From the NCBI RefSeq assembly GCF_003385215.1, contig NZ_PQHW01000075.1, forward strand, positions 1-33,948: a DNA stretch of 33,948 bases. Direction: 5' to 3'. Positions 24,037-31,870 of this stretch are shown piece by piece. Source of the DNA: Amycolatopsis thermalba (GTDB lineage: Bacteria; Actinomycetota; Actinomycetes; Mycobacteriales; Pseudonocardiaceae). The notes below the pieces were generated by a model, which made no database searches, had not been told where the DNA came from, and worked only from the letters and a program-made list of their open reading frames with translations. Position 1 is the first letter of the stretch. Each line of letters begins with the position of its first letter. The position numbers and the translations under genes are program-made.

Positions 24037-24492
24037 CTACCGTGGGCGGTTGAACCAGGCGCCGGCCTGTGCGGTGACCATCAACGCCAGGATGATGCCG
24101 CCGCAGGCGAGCCCGATGACCGGCCCGCCCGCGAAGATGAGGCCGAAGCCGTCCCCGAGGCCCAGGATGCCCAGGCAGGCCACGATCATCAGCGATGCGT
24201 ACACGATCGTGGTGACCCGGACACCTCTGCCGCCGGTGGCGAACTTCGTCCCCAGGACGATCGACAGCGCCCCCAGGCCCAGCAGCACACTGACGAGGGC
24301 GACGGCATCGGCGATGCTGCCGCCGTTGCCAGCGATGATGCCGGCCGAGAAGCTGGCGACCAGCGCACCGACGGTGAGCTGCACGCCACCCATGACGAAC
24401 AGGAGTACCCGCGCCCCCCTCATCAGCCCGGGCATGTCCCTCGGATGGCCCAGGTAGCCGCCGTAGGAGCTGTTCGGGGCACCGGATCTCAT
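24037..24492 (-). CDS. small membrane protein with four helices
   Basis: A 151-residue protein starting at ATG 24492 with GGAGGAG ten bases upstream. After a Gly/Tyr-containing polar start (MRSGAPNSSYGGYLGHPRDM) come four hydrophobic helices at about 26-50, 58-80, 90-110 and 118-142 (VLLFVMGGVQLTVGALVASF, AVALVSVLLGLGALSIVLG, TTIVYASLMIVACLGILGLG, GGPVIGLACGGIILALMVTA). I recognise no named family; such proteins are common in actinomycetes next to other membrane genes. It stands alone here. Confidence 0.75.
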   Translation of the reverse strand: MRSGAPNSSYGGYLGHPRDMPGLMRGARVLLFVMGGVQLTVGALVASFSAGIIAGNGGSIADAVALVSVLLGLGALSIVLGTKFATGGRGVRVTTIVYASLMIVACLGILGLGDGFGLIFAGGPVIGLACGGIILALMVTAQAGAWFNRPR

Positions 24493-24959
24493 GGTGGCGT
24501 CTCCTCCGTCGAACCAGCTGAGCAGGGCGATACCACGCCAACAACCCGAGACGGCGCGCACCGACGCCAATATGCACCATCCAGGGCTGGGCCAAAACCG
24601 TTGTCCGAACACCCGCCCGCTAACCGGCTCCACCACCGTCAACCGACCCACCTGGACCACCACACTGCACTGTCCGGTTGGACCACATCGCACTGCCCCA
24701 CAAGCGGCCGCGGCGCCGGTTTGTGGACCACATATGCAGGCCCGGTCGTCCTGGGGCGTGAGCTGGTGGTGCTCCCGCAGCAGCTTCCCGGCGCTCCTCG
24801 GCGAGCTGCACCGGGCACCTGCACGAGAACGTGCACGCTGGCTCGCTCGCCGAGTGGCTCACGACCTGGGACGTCCCCGGCGGGTCGCCCTCCCCGAAGG
24901 CGGTCGAACTCGTCCACGCCGCACTGGGCCGGCCGTGGTGAGCGAATCGCAGGAGGAGC
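24493..24959. other. about 470 bp, mostly non-coding or eroded
   Basis: On the plus strand a frame ends ...GSLAEWLTTWDVPGG, SPSPKAVELVHAALGRPW and stops near 24943; it looks like the end of a real protein, but its beginning cannot be traced and I cannot name it. The rest shows nothing recognisable. Confidence 0.35.
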
Positions 24960-25530
24960 GGCCGCGGCGGTCCCGGCAGGCAGGAAATGCTTCACCCCAC
25001 CGCGTGCCTGCAGGGACGCGACCTCGGACGGCCGGCCCTCTTCCGATTTGGCCGGCGTGCGTGCCCAGCGGATCCCCTGCGCCAGCAGGGTCACCGCGAT
25101 CACGACGAACGTGATCACCAGGATCTCGTTCCGGAAGGGGAACGGCGCCCCGCCCAGCGTCGCCGGCGACAGAGCCACGGCCAGCGCCACCGCACATCCC
25201 CGCCCAGCCCAGCACCACGCGCACACGGGCCGGCGACCGCAGCTCCCGCTGGCGCGGGCGCCGGTCCACCAGCCGCAGCAGGCAGGGCGTGGTGAACACG
25301 AACGCCAGGCGCACCAGCAGGACGACCACCGCGACCGCGACGCCCCGCCCGGCCAGCACCAGCGCCTCCGACGGCCCGATCTCGGTGAACAGCGGCAAGC
25401 TGGGCGCCCGCCGCCGCGACGGCGATGAGCACCAGGAGCGCGTCGGTGTCCCTGGTCCCCTTCAGCCCCTCAGCCCCAGCAGGCCCAGGGCCAGCGCCAC
25501 CCCGCCCTCGAGCTGCTGCCCAGTGGTCAC
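24960..25530 (-). pseudogene. remnant of a cation:proton antiporter
   Basis: Pieces in different frames read DTDALLVLIAVAAAGAQLA, then LPLFTEIGPSEALVLAGRGV ... VVVLLVRLAFVFTTP, then RSPARVRVVLGWAGM, AVALAVALSPATLGG and FPFRNEILVITFVVIAVTLL, AQGIRW. The last series is the highly typical end of CPA1-type Na+/H+ antiporters (VLGWAGMRGAVSLA ... R..IL..TF.VI..TLL.QG). The N-terminal two thirds are missing and frames change at least twice. It directly follows, without a gap, a remnant of an unrelated SDR gene. Confidence 0.6.
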
Positions 25531-25689
25531 GTCCCGCGAGGCCGACAGGTGGGGGCGGCGCGACGTGCACGACCCGCCCGCCTGCGGCCAGCAACGCCGG
25601 TGTCAGCCGTTCGGTGAGCAGGGCCGCGGCGAGGTAGCCGTCCGTCCGATGCCACTGGCGCCGGTGAGGGCCATGGTGTCTCGGTTCAT
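25531..25689 (-). pseudogene. remnant of an SDR gene with its middle deleted
   Basis: From ATG 25689 the frame reads MNRDTMALTGASGIGR, the cofactor loop of an SDR. After a frame change it continues GYLAAALLTERLTPALLAAG, GRVVHVAPPPP, which is the region just before the catalytic serine in retinol-dehydrogenase-like SDRs (..FLLT.LLLPAL.....RVV.V.S). About 80 residues between the two, including NNAG, are gone, as is everything after. The DNA then runs straight into the antiporter remnant. Confidence 0.55.
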
Positions 25690-25718
25690 GCCCCCAGCCA
25701 AGCGAGATCCGGGGCGCA

Positions 25719-26594
25719 TCAGCGCACCGGCAGCTCGCGGTCCTGGTTCTCCGTGCTGTGCCAGTTGGCCAGCAGGCGCATCGAGTTTTCCGACGCCGAG
25801 CCCGGTTCGGTGGTGTAGACGAACAGGATCTGGTCCGGGTCGCCCGCCGGGTGCAGCGCCTGGTATTGCACGGTCAGGTCGCCGACCAGCGGGTGGTGGT
25901 AGCCCTTGGAGCCGGTGGTGCGCCGGTGCACCTTGTGGTCCGACCACCATTTCCGGAACTGTTCGGAGTGGATGGACAGCTCACCGATCAACGCCGACAG
26001 CTGCGGGTCGTCCGGGTAGCGGCCGGCGTCCAGGCGCAACATGGCGACGGTGTCGGCGGCGACGGCCTCCCAGTCCTGGTACAGCTCACGGGCGTGCGGG
26101 TCGAAGAACACGAACCGCGCCTGGTTCCGGTCGGCGGCGGGCAGCGCCCGGAAGTCGGTGATGAGGGCGCCCGCGAGCCGGTTGTGCGCGAGCACGTCCA
26201 GGCGCCGCCCCAGCACGAACGCCGGCGAGTGCACCTCGTCCAGCATCTCCACCAGGCGCAGCGTCGCCGGATCCACCCGCTGCGGCCGCGCGCGCCGTTT
26301 GCGCACCGCGGGTTCGGGGCGGCCCAGGTCCATCAGGTGCTGGCGCTCGGCGTCGGTCAGCCGCAACGCGGTCGCCAGGGCGTCCAGCACCTCGGCCGAG
26401 GCGCTGCGGCTGCGGCCCTGCTCGAGGCGGGTGTAGTAGTCCACGCTCACACCGGCCAGCTGCGCCAGCTCCTCGCGCCGCAACCCCGGCACCCGCCGCC
26501 GGGCCGAGCCGTCCAGGCCCAGCTCCTCGGGGCTGACCCGGGACCGGCAGGTTCGCAGGAACTGCGCCAGCTCACCGCTCTTCATGCCGCTCAT
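25719..26594 (-). CDS. XRE-type helix-turn-helix regulator with MmyB-like ligand domain
   Basis: A 291-residue regulator. Residues about 6-65 are the helix-turn-helix with the family's marker RRRVPGLRREELAQLAGVSV followed by DYYTRLEQGR. The remainder matches the MmyB-like ligand-binding domain (VLGRRLDVLAHNRLAGALIT, FVFFDPHARELYQDWEAVAA, ending HSTENQDRELPVR). This is a very common actinomycete regulator type, often placed next to and controlling an oxidoreductase gene. ATG 26594 and ATG 26585 are both possible and neither has a clear ribosome site. The desaturase gene lies upstream on the same strand, with a hairpin between. Confidence 0.88.
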   Translation of the reverse strand: MSGMKSGELAQFLRTCRSRVSPEELGLDGSARRRVPGLRREELAQLAGVSVDYYTRLEQGRSRSASAEVLDALATALRLTDAERQHLMDLGRPEPAVRKRRARPQRVDPATLRLVEMLDEVHSPAFVLGRRLDVLAHNRLAGALITDFRALPAADRNQARFVFFDPHARELYQDWEAVAADTVAMLRLDAGRYPDDPQLSALIGELSIHSEQFRKWWSDHKVHRRTTGSKGYHHPLVGDLTVQYQALHPAGDPDQILFVYTTEPGSASENSMRLLANWHSTENQDRELPVR

Positions 26595-26652
26595 GGACCC
26601 GATTCTGCCCACCGGTGGCCACCCGGCGCGCGGTGAAGGTGGCCCATCTTGT

Positions 26653-26669
26653 CCCCCCGTCACGGGGGG
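26653..26669. terminator. short G/C hairpin between desaturase and regulator genes
   Basis: CCCCCCG (26653-26659) and CGGGGGG (26663-26669) enclose a three-base loop, 25 bases after the desaturase stop. It could end the desaturase transcript; it could also be part of the regulator's promoter region. Confidence 0.45.
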
Positions 26670-26693
26670 CCGTGCTGGACGCCGGGCCGGGAG

Positions 26694-27635
26694 TCAGGCG
26701 AGCGGGCGACCACGCGCGGCGTCGCGGGCGAGCGCGGCCGCTCGGCGGTCCTCGAACCGCGAGGCCTGCGCGTCGAGTCCAGTGAGGAACGCGGCGAGCT
26801 CGTCGCGGGCGGTCTCACCGACCTGCCCCAGGCCTTCCAGCTCGAAGACCTTCCAGTACCGCAGCAGCGGCATCACGACGTCGTCGTGGTGGATGCGCAG
26901 GTCGTAGATCCCGGCCTTGGCGATCAACGCGGCCTTGCGCGCGAAGCTCGGGATGACCGCGCCCGGCATCGCGAAGTCGAGGACCTCGTCGGTGATGGCC
27001 CGCATCATCGCGTCCGGCGAGATCTCCAGCGCCGCCTTCACCAGGTTGCGGTAGAACACCATGTGCAGGTTCTCGTCCGTGGACACCCTGGCCAGCAGTT
27101 TCTCCGCCAGCGGGTCCTGGGTGTAGCGCCCGGTGTTGCGGTGCGACAGCCGCGTCGCGAGTTCCTGGAACGACACGTAGGCGCACACCCGCAACAACGG
27201 CTTGTCCCCGCTGTCGTAGCCGGCCTGCATGGTCTCCATGCGCATCCGCTCCAGCTCGACCGGGTCGACCGCGCGGGTCACCAGCAGGTAGTCGCGGATG
27301 CAGATGCCGTGCCTGCCCTCCTCCGCGGTCCACCGGTGCACCCAGGTCCCCCACGCCCCGTCCCGGCCGAACGCGCGCTCGATCTCCCGGTGGTAGCTGG
27401 GCAGGTTGTCCTCGGTCAGCAGGTTGACCTCCAGCGCCGTCCGCGCCACCGGCGACACCCGCGACTGCGCCGGGTCCCACGCCTCGCCACCCAGATCCGC
27501 GAAGTTCCGGCCCTCGCTCCACGGCACGAACTCGTGCGGCATCCAGTCCTGGGCCGCGGCGAGATGGCGGTTGAGGTTCTCTTCGACCGTCCCTTCCAGC
27601 TCGTACATCAGGCGGGTGGTGTCGGGAAGCGTCAT
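26694..27635 (-). CDS. acyl-ACP desaturase (fatty acid desaturase type 2)
   Basis: A 313-residue soluble di-iron desaturase that introduces a double bond into acyl-carrier-protein-bound fatty acids. Iron ligands are visible as E75 (LLTEDNLP), the EExxH at 105-109 (AEEGRHG), E158 (FQELATRLSH) and DExxH-type at 188-191 (STDENLH). The pattern is that of DesA1/DesA2-like actinobacterial enzymes; length is normal. ATG 27635 has GAAGGA eight bases upstream, better than GTG 27641. The near-palindrome at 27665-27697 lies immediately before the gene, so it is probably controlled by a TetR-type lipid regulator encoded elsewhere. Confidence 0.92.
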   Translation of the reverse strand: MTLPDTTRLMYELEGTVEENLNRHLAAAQDWMPHEFVPWSEGRNFADLGGEAWDPAQSRVSPVARTALEVNLLTEDNLPSYHREIERAFGRDGAWGTWVHRWTAEEGRHGICIRDYLLVTRAVDPVELERMRMETMQAGYDSGDKPLLRVCAYVSFQELATRLSHRNTGRYTQDPLAEKLLARVSTDENLHMVFYRNLVKAALEISPDAMMRAITDEVLDFAMPGAVIPSFARKAALIAKAGIYDLRIHHDDVVMPLLRYWKVFELEGLGQVGETARDELAAFLTGLDAQASRFEDRRAAALARDAARGRPLA

Positions 27636-27664
27636 GCGCACGTCCTTCGGGTGGCGGCCAGGAA

Positions 27665-27697
27665 CCTACGAGGCCGTAAGTTACGGTCCCGTAGGTA
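27665..27697. promoter_or_regulatory. 33-bp near-perfect palindrome upstream of the desaturase gene
   Basis: Nested arms ACCTACG...CGTAGGT (27665-27671, 27691-27697) and CCGTAA-G-TTACGG (27675-27687) share one centre at 27681; 14 of 16 base pairs match. It ends 30 bases before the desaturase start. Shape and position suit a TetR-family dimer-pair operator; related ..CCGTAAnTTACGG.. sites are known for actinobacterial lipid regulators. Confidence 0.75.
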
Positions 27698-27798
27698 CTG
27701 ACAACGCGCGAGCGCCTCGACGGGTTCCCGCCGAGCGCCCCCGGTGCCACATCACACCCGGCGACGGCACCGCCCGTCCGGAGCCGGAACGGGTCACA

Positions 27799-28440
27799 AT
27801 GGAGGACATGAAGAGGGGGTTTCGCGACTGTCTGCTGGCCTTGCTGAGCGTCGTGACGCTGGCGGTCCCGTCGGCCGCCGCGATCACGACGAGCGGAGCG
27901 CCGCAGGCCGCCGGGCCGCCGCCGGTCGTGCCGGGTTGCGAACAGGGCTGCGAAACCACGTTCTCCGCTGCGCTGCCCGGCGGGCACCGGCTCGACGGGC
28001 TGCACGGAGCCGGCGGCAACGTGCTGGCGTACTGGGACGGCGCAAGCCTGGTCGACACGGCACAGGTCCGCGGCAGCGACGGGCAACCCTACGAGCGGGT
28101 GACGGCCGGGCTCTGCGGCGCGGCGCGTTGTTCGGTCGCGTTCGAGTACGGCGCGCACTCCGCCGCCGTCGCGACGCTGCGGGTCGATACGAAGATCACG
28201 GTGGACACCGCGGTGGAGGGCGTCTCGGCCGACGTGCGCGACCTCAACGCCGACGGCCTGCCGGACGCCGCGGTGCGGCAGAGCACGTACGAGCCCAGCT
28301 TCGCGCTCGCGCCGCTGTACTGGGTGACCTACGTGCAGCAGGACGACCACCTGGTGCCCACCGGCTGCACGACACCGGTGCAGGCCTACGAGCCGGCCCC
28401 GCTCACCCCGGCGACCGGCCCCTGCCCGACGAACGTCTAG
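27799..28440 (+). CDS. secreted protein with signal peptide and a calcium-binding-like motif
   Basis: A 213-residue protein. The start is ATG 27799 or ATG 27808 (MKRGFRDCLLALLSVVTLAV then PSAAA), giving a clear Sec signal peptide cut after about residue 30. The mature part has cysteines in two close groups (VPGCEQGCE, GLCGAARCS) and a late pair (GCTTPVQ, GPCPTNV), consistent with disulfides outside the cell. DVRDLNADGLPDAAVRQ is an FG-GAP/VCBS-like DxNxDGxxD calcium loop. I recognise no enzyme family. It is transcribed away from the desaturase gene, sharing a 160-bp upstream region. Confidence 0.8.
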   Translation: MEDMKRGFRDCLLALLSVVTLAVPSAAAITTSGAPQAAGPPPVVPGCEQGCETTFSAALPGGHRLDGLHGAGGNVLAYWDGASLVDTAQVRGSDGQPYERVTAGLCGAARCSVAFEYGAHSAAVATLRVDTKITVDTAVEGVSADVRDLNADGLPDAAVRQSTYEPSFALAPLYWVTYVQQDDHLVPTGCTTPVQAYEPAPLTPATGPCPTNV

Positions 28441-28964
28441 CCCGACTCGACGCCGGTCGGGCTGGACTCCCGGATCCGAGTCCGCGAAGCACACTGAGGT
28501 ACCGGAGCGGAAGTCAGCAGGACCACGCGGTGGAGCGAGGCTGGGCCGAGTCCATCGGGCCGGCCGCGCGGCGGCCTCCGCATACGGGACCGCGCCGGTG
28601 GAAACCCCGATGACGAGGTCGTATGCCTCATCCGCGGGCGCGTCGAGACGAGACCGGTCAGCCCGTAGAACACGAAGGCGGCCATCCAGCTCAGCCGCTT
28701 GTTGCCATCGATCACGGAGGTCGGGGTAGGCGCTGCGCAGCAGGCCCGCAGCTCGTCGCCGGCTGGCAGCGCTGCTCGAGCTGACACCGGAGGGGCGCCC
28801 GTCTACGCCACCTTGGGCCGCAACGCCCGCCAATGAACCACCCCGCCGCCGACCTGCCCGGCCGCCCTGCTGCCCCGCTGCGCCCCGGCGGACCCAGCCG
28901 CGCTGCGAAGCACGCCCGTCCCAACCGCCCATCGGCGAGCGGACCATGACCTAGGCTTCGAGCC
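28441..28964. other. about 520 bp without an intact gene
   Basis: Besides the Doc toxin remnant on the minus strand, only shadow frames are seen. No terminator for the secreted protein gene is evident. Confidence 0.45.
28560..28790 (-). pseudogene. remnant of a Doc (Fic-fold) toxin
   Basis: Minus-strand pieces read RSAYPDL, then VIDGNKRLSWMAAFVFYGLTG (here 20-odd residues, 28 650-28 715), then LDAPADEAYDLVIGVSTGAV in another frame. Doc toxins carry ...AYPDL..KAA.LLHSL..NH.F.DGNKR..W......L..NG..L......Y.L...V..G. The block between AYPDL and the DGNKR motif, including the motif's leading histidine, is missing and the frame changes once after GLTG. Doc toxins AMPylate or phosphorylate elongation factor Tu; this copy cannot be active. 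No Phd partner lies beside it. Confidence 0.65.
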
Positions 28965-29336
28965 GTGCACAGACTCAGGGTTGGCGTGGAGTTCGGCTGC
29001 TGGCCGGTATGGGAGGAGCGCCAAGACGGCGTGGCGAATGTGCCGCCGGCCGCATTGCCGATCAGCAGCTTGCTGCGCACTGACCTCGAACGGTGGGCGG
29101 CGTGGTACGAGCAGCAGTACGACTCGGCGAACCCCGTCGATTCCGGGTTCGACGACCGCGCGGAGGCGATCCGCTTCAACCAGGCGGGCGAGGAGCTGAG
29201 GCGGCGGCTTGCGGACGAGCTGGAGGGAGTGGCCTCGGTGACGTTCCGGCCGTATCCGGTGCATCGCGAACCGGCGCCGATCCGGCAAGCGCGAACCGGC
29301 ATCGACCAGGACGATGCCGGGGCCGAGCCGTTCTAG
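28965..29336 (+). CDS. small hypothetical protein, conserved-looking in actinomycetes
   Basis: A 123-residue soluble protein with a GTG start at 28965 (GTG 28983 possible). It begins with a short strand VGVEFGCWPVWEE, then helices with LLRTDLERWAAWYEQQYDSA and FNQAGEELRRRLADELEGVA, and ends with a strand FRPYPVH. The acidic and aromatic pattern recalls small uncharacterised actinobacterial proteins of similar size. No ribosome site is obvious and no partner gene is adjacent. Confidence 0.6.
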   Translation: MHRLRVGVEFGCWPVWEERQDGVANVPPAALPISSLLRTDLERWAAWYEQQYDSANPVDSGFDDRAEAIRFNQAGEELRRRLADELEGVASVTFRPYPVHREPAPIRQARTGIDQDDAGAEPF

Positions 29337-29769
29337 CTGCGCGGCGGCGAACCGGCTGTGGTCATCGACGGGTTCGACTTCGTCGTCACCGTGCCGGAGG
29401 CGAGCCACAACTCGAAGGATCCCGGCAAGAAGAAGCGGCTCATCCATCGGGCAGGGCGAGGCCATCCGGCTCGCGTTCTGCGCATACACCGGCTTGGGCT
29501 GCGCCGCCGGGTGATCGGCGTGACCCGGCAGGGTCTGACCAGCGACGGACCGTTGTCGCGGGTCGCAAGCGGGGCAGTCCTCGAGCCGGAGGGTGCCGGT
29601 CGGCGTCATCGGAGCCAACGGGCGCGAGACGAACTACTGCCGCAGCCATCCCTGGGCACCCCCGCCGCCGCTGGTCCACCACCGACAAGCCGCTCCAGCG
29701 GCGCGAGGCGGCTTCTGGCGAGGCTCGCGCGTAAAGCCCGTCCTCGGCGCGGACCTCACCTGCATCTCC
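29337..29769. other. about 430 bp without a recognisable gene
   Basis: A plus-strand frame just after the preceding stop reads VVIDGFDFVVTVPEASHNSK, then lysine/arginine-rich sequence; I cannot assign it. The remainder is open in several frames but without motifs. The right end borders the MarR-controlled promoter. Confidence 0.45.
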
Positions 29770-29806
29770 TTGACACTTAGAACTCTAACGTTTAGAGTTC
29801 TAAGTG
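29770..29806 (+). promoter_or_regulatory. sigma-70-type promoter inside a perfect 15-bp inverted repeat
   Basis: TTGACA (29770-29775) and TAGAGT (29793-29798) are separated by exactly 17 bases. The same DNA forms perfect arms CACTTAGAACTCTAA (29774-29788) and TTAGAGTTCTAAGTG (29792-29806) around CGT. A MarR dimer bound here would block RNA polymerase, and the MarR gene is the second gene downstream. The site is A/T-rich within very G/C-rich DNA. Confidence 0.85.
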
Positions 29807-29845
29807 TTAGTCCGACAGGGCGAGCACCCGAGAAAGGAGCACGAG

Positions 29846-30175
29846 ATGCATGCGAAGCAGCCGGGAATGGTGTTGAAGGTCAAGGCGAAGCCCGGAATGG
29901 GGGACGAACTGTTCCAGGCCTGCCACGAGCAACACTTCAACGGCGACCCGGACGGCCCGGTCGAGTGGGTCCTCGCCCGCTCGGACGAAGATCCCGACGT
30001 CATGTGGGCCTTCGAGTTCTACCGGGACGACGCGTCGTTCGACCGCCACTACTCGAGCGCCGCGCTCCAGGAAGGGCAGTTCGACGAAGGGCACCAGCGG
30101 ATCGCCGACCTCGTCGCCGACGGTGCCGAGGAATGGGGCGTCCGGACGCCGGTGCACATCGTCTCCTCCAGCTGA
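29846..30175 (+). CDS. antibiotic biosynthesis monooxygenase (ABM)-fold protein
   Basis: A 109-residue dimeric alpha/beta-barrel protein of the ABM type: VLKVKAKPGMGDELFQACHE, WVLARSDEDPDVMWAFEFYR, DDASFDRHYSSAALQEGQFD follow the family's strand-helix-strand pattern. Members oxidise quinol-type aromatic compounds or simply bind or degrade reactive small molecules. ATG 29846 has AAAGGAGC upstream. It is the first gene of an operon with a MarR regulator and an FAD monooxygenase, which suggests shared action on one aromatic or antibiotic-like compound. Confidence 0.8.
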   Translation: MHAKQPGMVLKVKAKPGMGDELFQACHEQHFNGDPDGPVEWVLARSDEDPDVMWAFEFYRDDASFDRHYSSAALQEGQFDEGHQRIADLVADGAEEWGVRTPVHIVSSS

Positions 30176-30187
30176 GAAGGTCGAAGC

Positions 30188-30625
30188 ATGGAGACGACAC
30201 CGACCGGCAGCCTCGATCTGATGCGCTGGATCGTCTGGGCGCAGCGGAAAAGCGGCGAGGACTGGATCCGGGAGCGCGGGCTCACCCACGAGCAGAGCGC
30301 CGCGCTCGTCTACCTGGTCCGCAACCCCGGGGCGATCCAGCGGGACATCGCCCGGATGAGCCGCACCAGCGCGGCGAGCGTGACCAGCCTCCTGCAGGGG
30401 CTCGAGCGCCGCGGTTTCGTCGAGCGGCGCACCGAGCCCGGCAACGAGCGCAGCAAACGCGTCTACGCGACACCGGCGGGAAGCGAACTGATCGCCGGGT
30501 TCGAGACCGCGATGACCGGCATCGAGGAGTCGATCCTGGCCCCGCTGGACCAGGCGGAGCGCGCCACCCTGCAGGCCCTCCTCACGAAGATCGCCGCGGA
30601 TCTGCCGCAGCCGGCCCCGTCCTGA
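30188..30625 (+). CDS. MarR-family transcriptional regulator
   Basis: A 145-residue winged-helix regulator. The recognition region reads IQRDIARMSRTSAASVTSLL, followed by the wing GFVERRTEPGNERSKRVYAT, both standard for MarR proteins; N- and C-terminal helices make the dimer. It starts 12 bases after the ABM gene and most likely binds the inverted repeat at 29774-29806, repressing its own operon until a ligand is present. The ligand is probably the substrate of the two flanking enzymes. Confidence 0.92.
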   Translation: METTPTGSLDLMRWIVWAQRKSGEDWIRERGLTHEQSAALVYLVRNPGAIQRDIARMSRTSAASVTSLLQGLERRGFVERRTEPGNERSKRVYATPAGSELIAGFETAMTGIEESILAPLDQAERATLQALLTKIAADLPQPAPS

Positions 30626-30689
30626 CCCGCCACCCCGCCACCCCACGTCCGCGCCGCGCCGGCCTGGACCTGCCCGGAAGAAGACCATT

Positions 30690-31820
30690 ATGAACACCCC
30701 TCACGTCACGATCATCGGGGCAGGACTCGGCGGCCTCACGCTCGCCCGCGTCCTGCACCTCCACGGAATCCCGGCCACGGTCTACGAAGCCGAGCCCGCG
30801 CCGACGGCCCGCACGCAGGGCGGGATGCTCGACATCCACGACTACAACGGGCAGCTCGCCATCGAAGCGGCCGGCCTGATGGACGAGTTCCGCGGCATCG
30901 TCCTCCACGGCCGCCAGGCCATGCGGATCCTCGCCCCGGACGGGACCGTCCTGCTCGACAAGCCCGACGACGGCACCGGCGGACGACCCGAAGTGCAGCG
31001 CGGCGACCTGCGCCGGATCCTGCTCGACTCACTCCCCGGCGGCACCGTGCAGTGGGACCGAAAGGCCGTCGGCACCCGCTCCCTGGGCGACGGGCACCAC
31101 GAGGTGACCTTCGCCGACGGCGGCACCATCACCACGAGCCTGCTCGTCGGAGCGGACGGCGCGTGGTCACGGGTGCGGCCGTTGCTCTCCGATGCCACAC
31201 CCGAGTACACCGGGATGTCCTATGTGGAGACCTACCTGTTCGACGTCGACACCCGGCACCCGGCTGCCGCGCGAGCCGTCGGCAGCGGCTCCATGGCCGC
31301 ACCCGCGACGGGCGGCAAGGGGATCCAGGCCCACCGGGAAAAGGGCGAGACCATCCACACCTACGTCGTACTCCGCGAACCGCTGGAGTGGTTCGAGACC
31401 ATCGACTTCGCCGACGGCGCGGCCGCGGCCGCACGGATCGCGCAGGAGTTCGACGGGTGGGCACCCGAGCTCACCGCACTGATCACCGACGGCGACGTCC
31501 CACCGCTGCTGCGTCCCATCTTCACCCTGCCGCTCGGGCACAAGTGGGAGCGGGTACCCGGGGTGACCCTGCTCGGCGACGCCGCGCACCTCCTGACGCC
31601 GAACGGCGAAGGCGCCAACAGCGCCATGTACGACGGCGCCGAACTCGGCAAGGCCATCGCCGCCCACCCCGGCGACATCGAAACCGCCCTCACGCAGTAC
31701 GAGGAAGCCATGTTCCCGCGCAGCGTGGAGTTCGGCTCCATCGGCGCGGAACTCCACGACCTCGACGGCGACGACGCGGCCGCGGGCCTGATCAAGCTCT
31801 TCACGGAGAACGGCGACTGA
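30690..31820 (+). CDS. FAD-dependent monooxygenase, TetX-like
   Basis: A 376-residue class A flavoprotein monooxygenase. It has VTIIGAGLGGLTLARVLHLH at residues 6-25 (FAD GxGxxG), GGMLDIHDYNGQLAIEAAGL in place of TetX's GGTLDLHxxSGQ.A...AGL, the LLVGADGAWSRVRPLL (DG) motif near 152-167 and VTLLGDAAHLLTPNGEGANS (GD motif) near 295. These features place it in the tetracycline-destructase-like branch, which hydroxylates aromatic or polyketide substrates with NADPH and oxygen. Activity on tetracycline cannot be inferred. It is the third gene of the MarR operon, 64 bases after marR. Confidence 0.88.
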   Translation: MNTPHVTIIGAGLGGLTLARVLHLHGIPATVYEAEPAPTARTQGGMLDIHDYNGQLAIEAAGLMDEFRGIVLHGRQAMRILAPDGTVLLDKPDDGTGGRPEVQRGDLRRILLDSLPGGTVQWDRKAVGTRSLGDGHHEVTFADGGTITTSLLVGADGAWSRVRPLLSDATPEYTGMSYVETYLFDVDTRHPAAARAVGSGSMAAPATGGKGIQAHREKGETIHTYVVLREPLEWFETIDFADGAAAAARIAQEFDGWAPELTALITDGDVPPLLRPIFTLPLGHKWERVPGVTLLGDAAHLLTPNGEGANSAMYDGAELGKAIAAHPGDIETALTQYEEAMFPRSVEFGSIGAELHDLDGDDAAAGLIKLFTENGD

Positions 31821-31870
31821 AACGCCGGAGCCCACGATCCGGGGCAGAGCTTCGACGCCCGCCCGCGGCG

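Noticed and set aside
26815-28947. A minus-strand open frame of 710 codons across the desaturase and secreted-protein genes.
   Set aside because: Low-complexity composition, no motif except a few Doc residues, and it overlaps two well-supported genes in other frames.
30690-31820. Calling the FAD monooxygenase a tetracycline resistance gene.
   Set aside because: The TetX-like pattern covers many oxygenases with other substrates; sequence alone does not show tetracycline activity.
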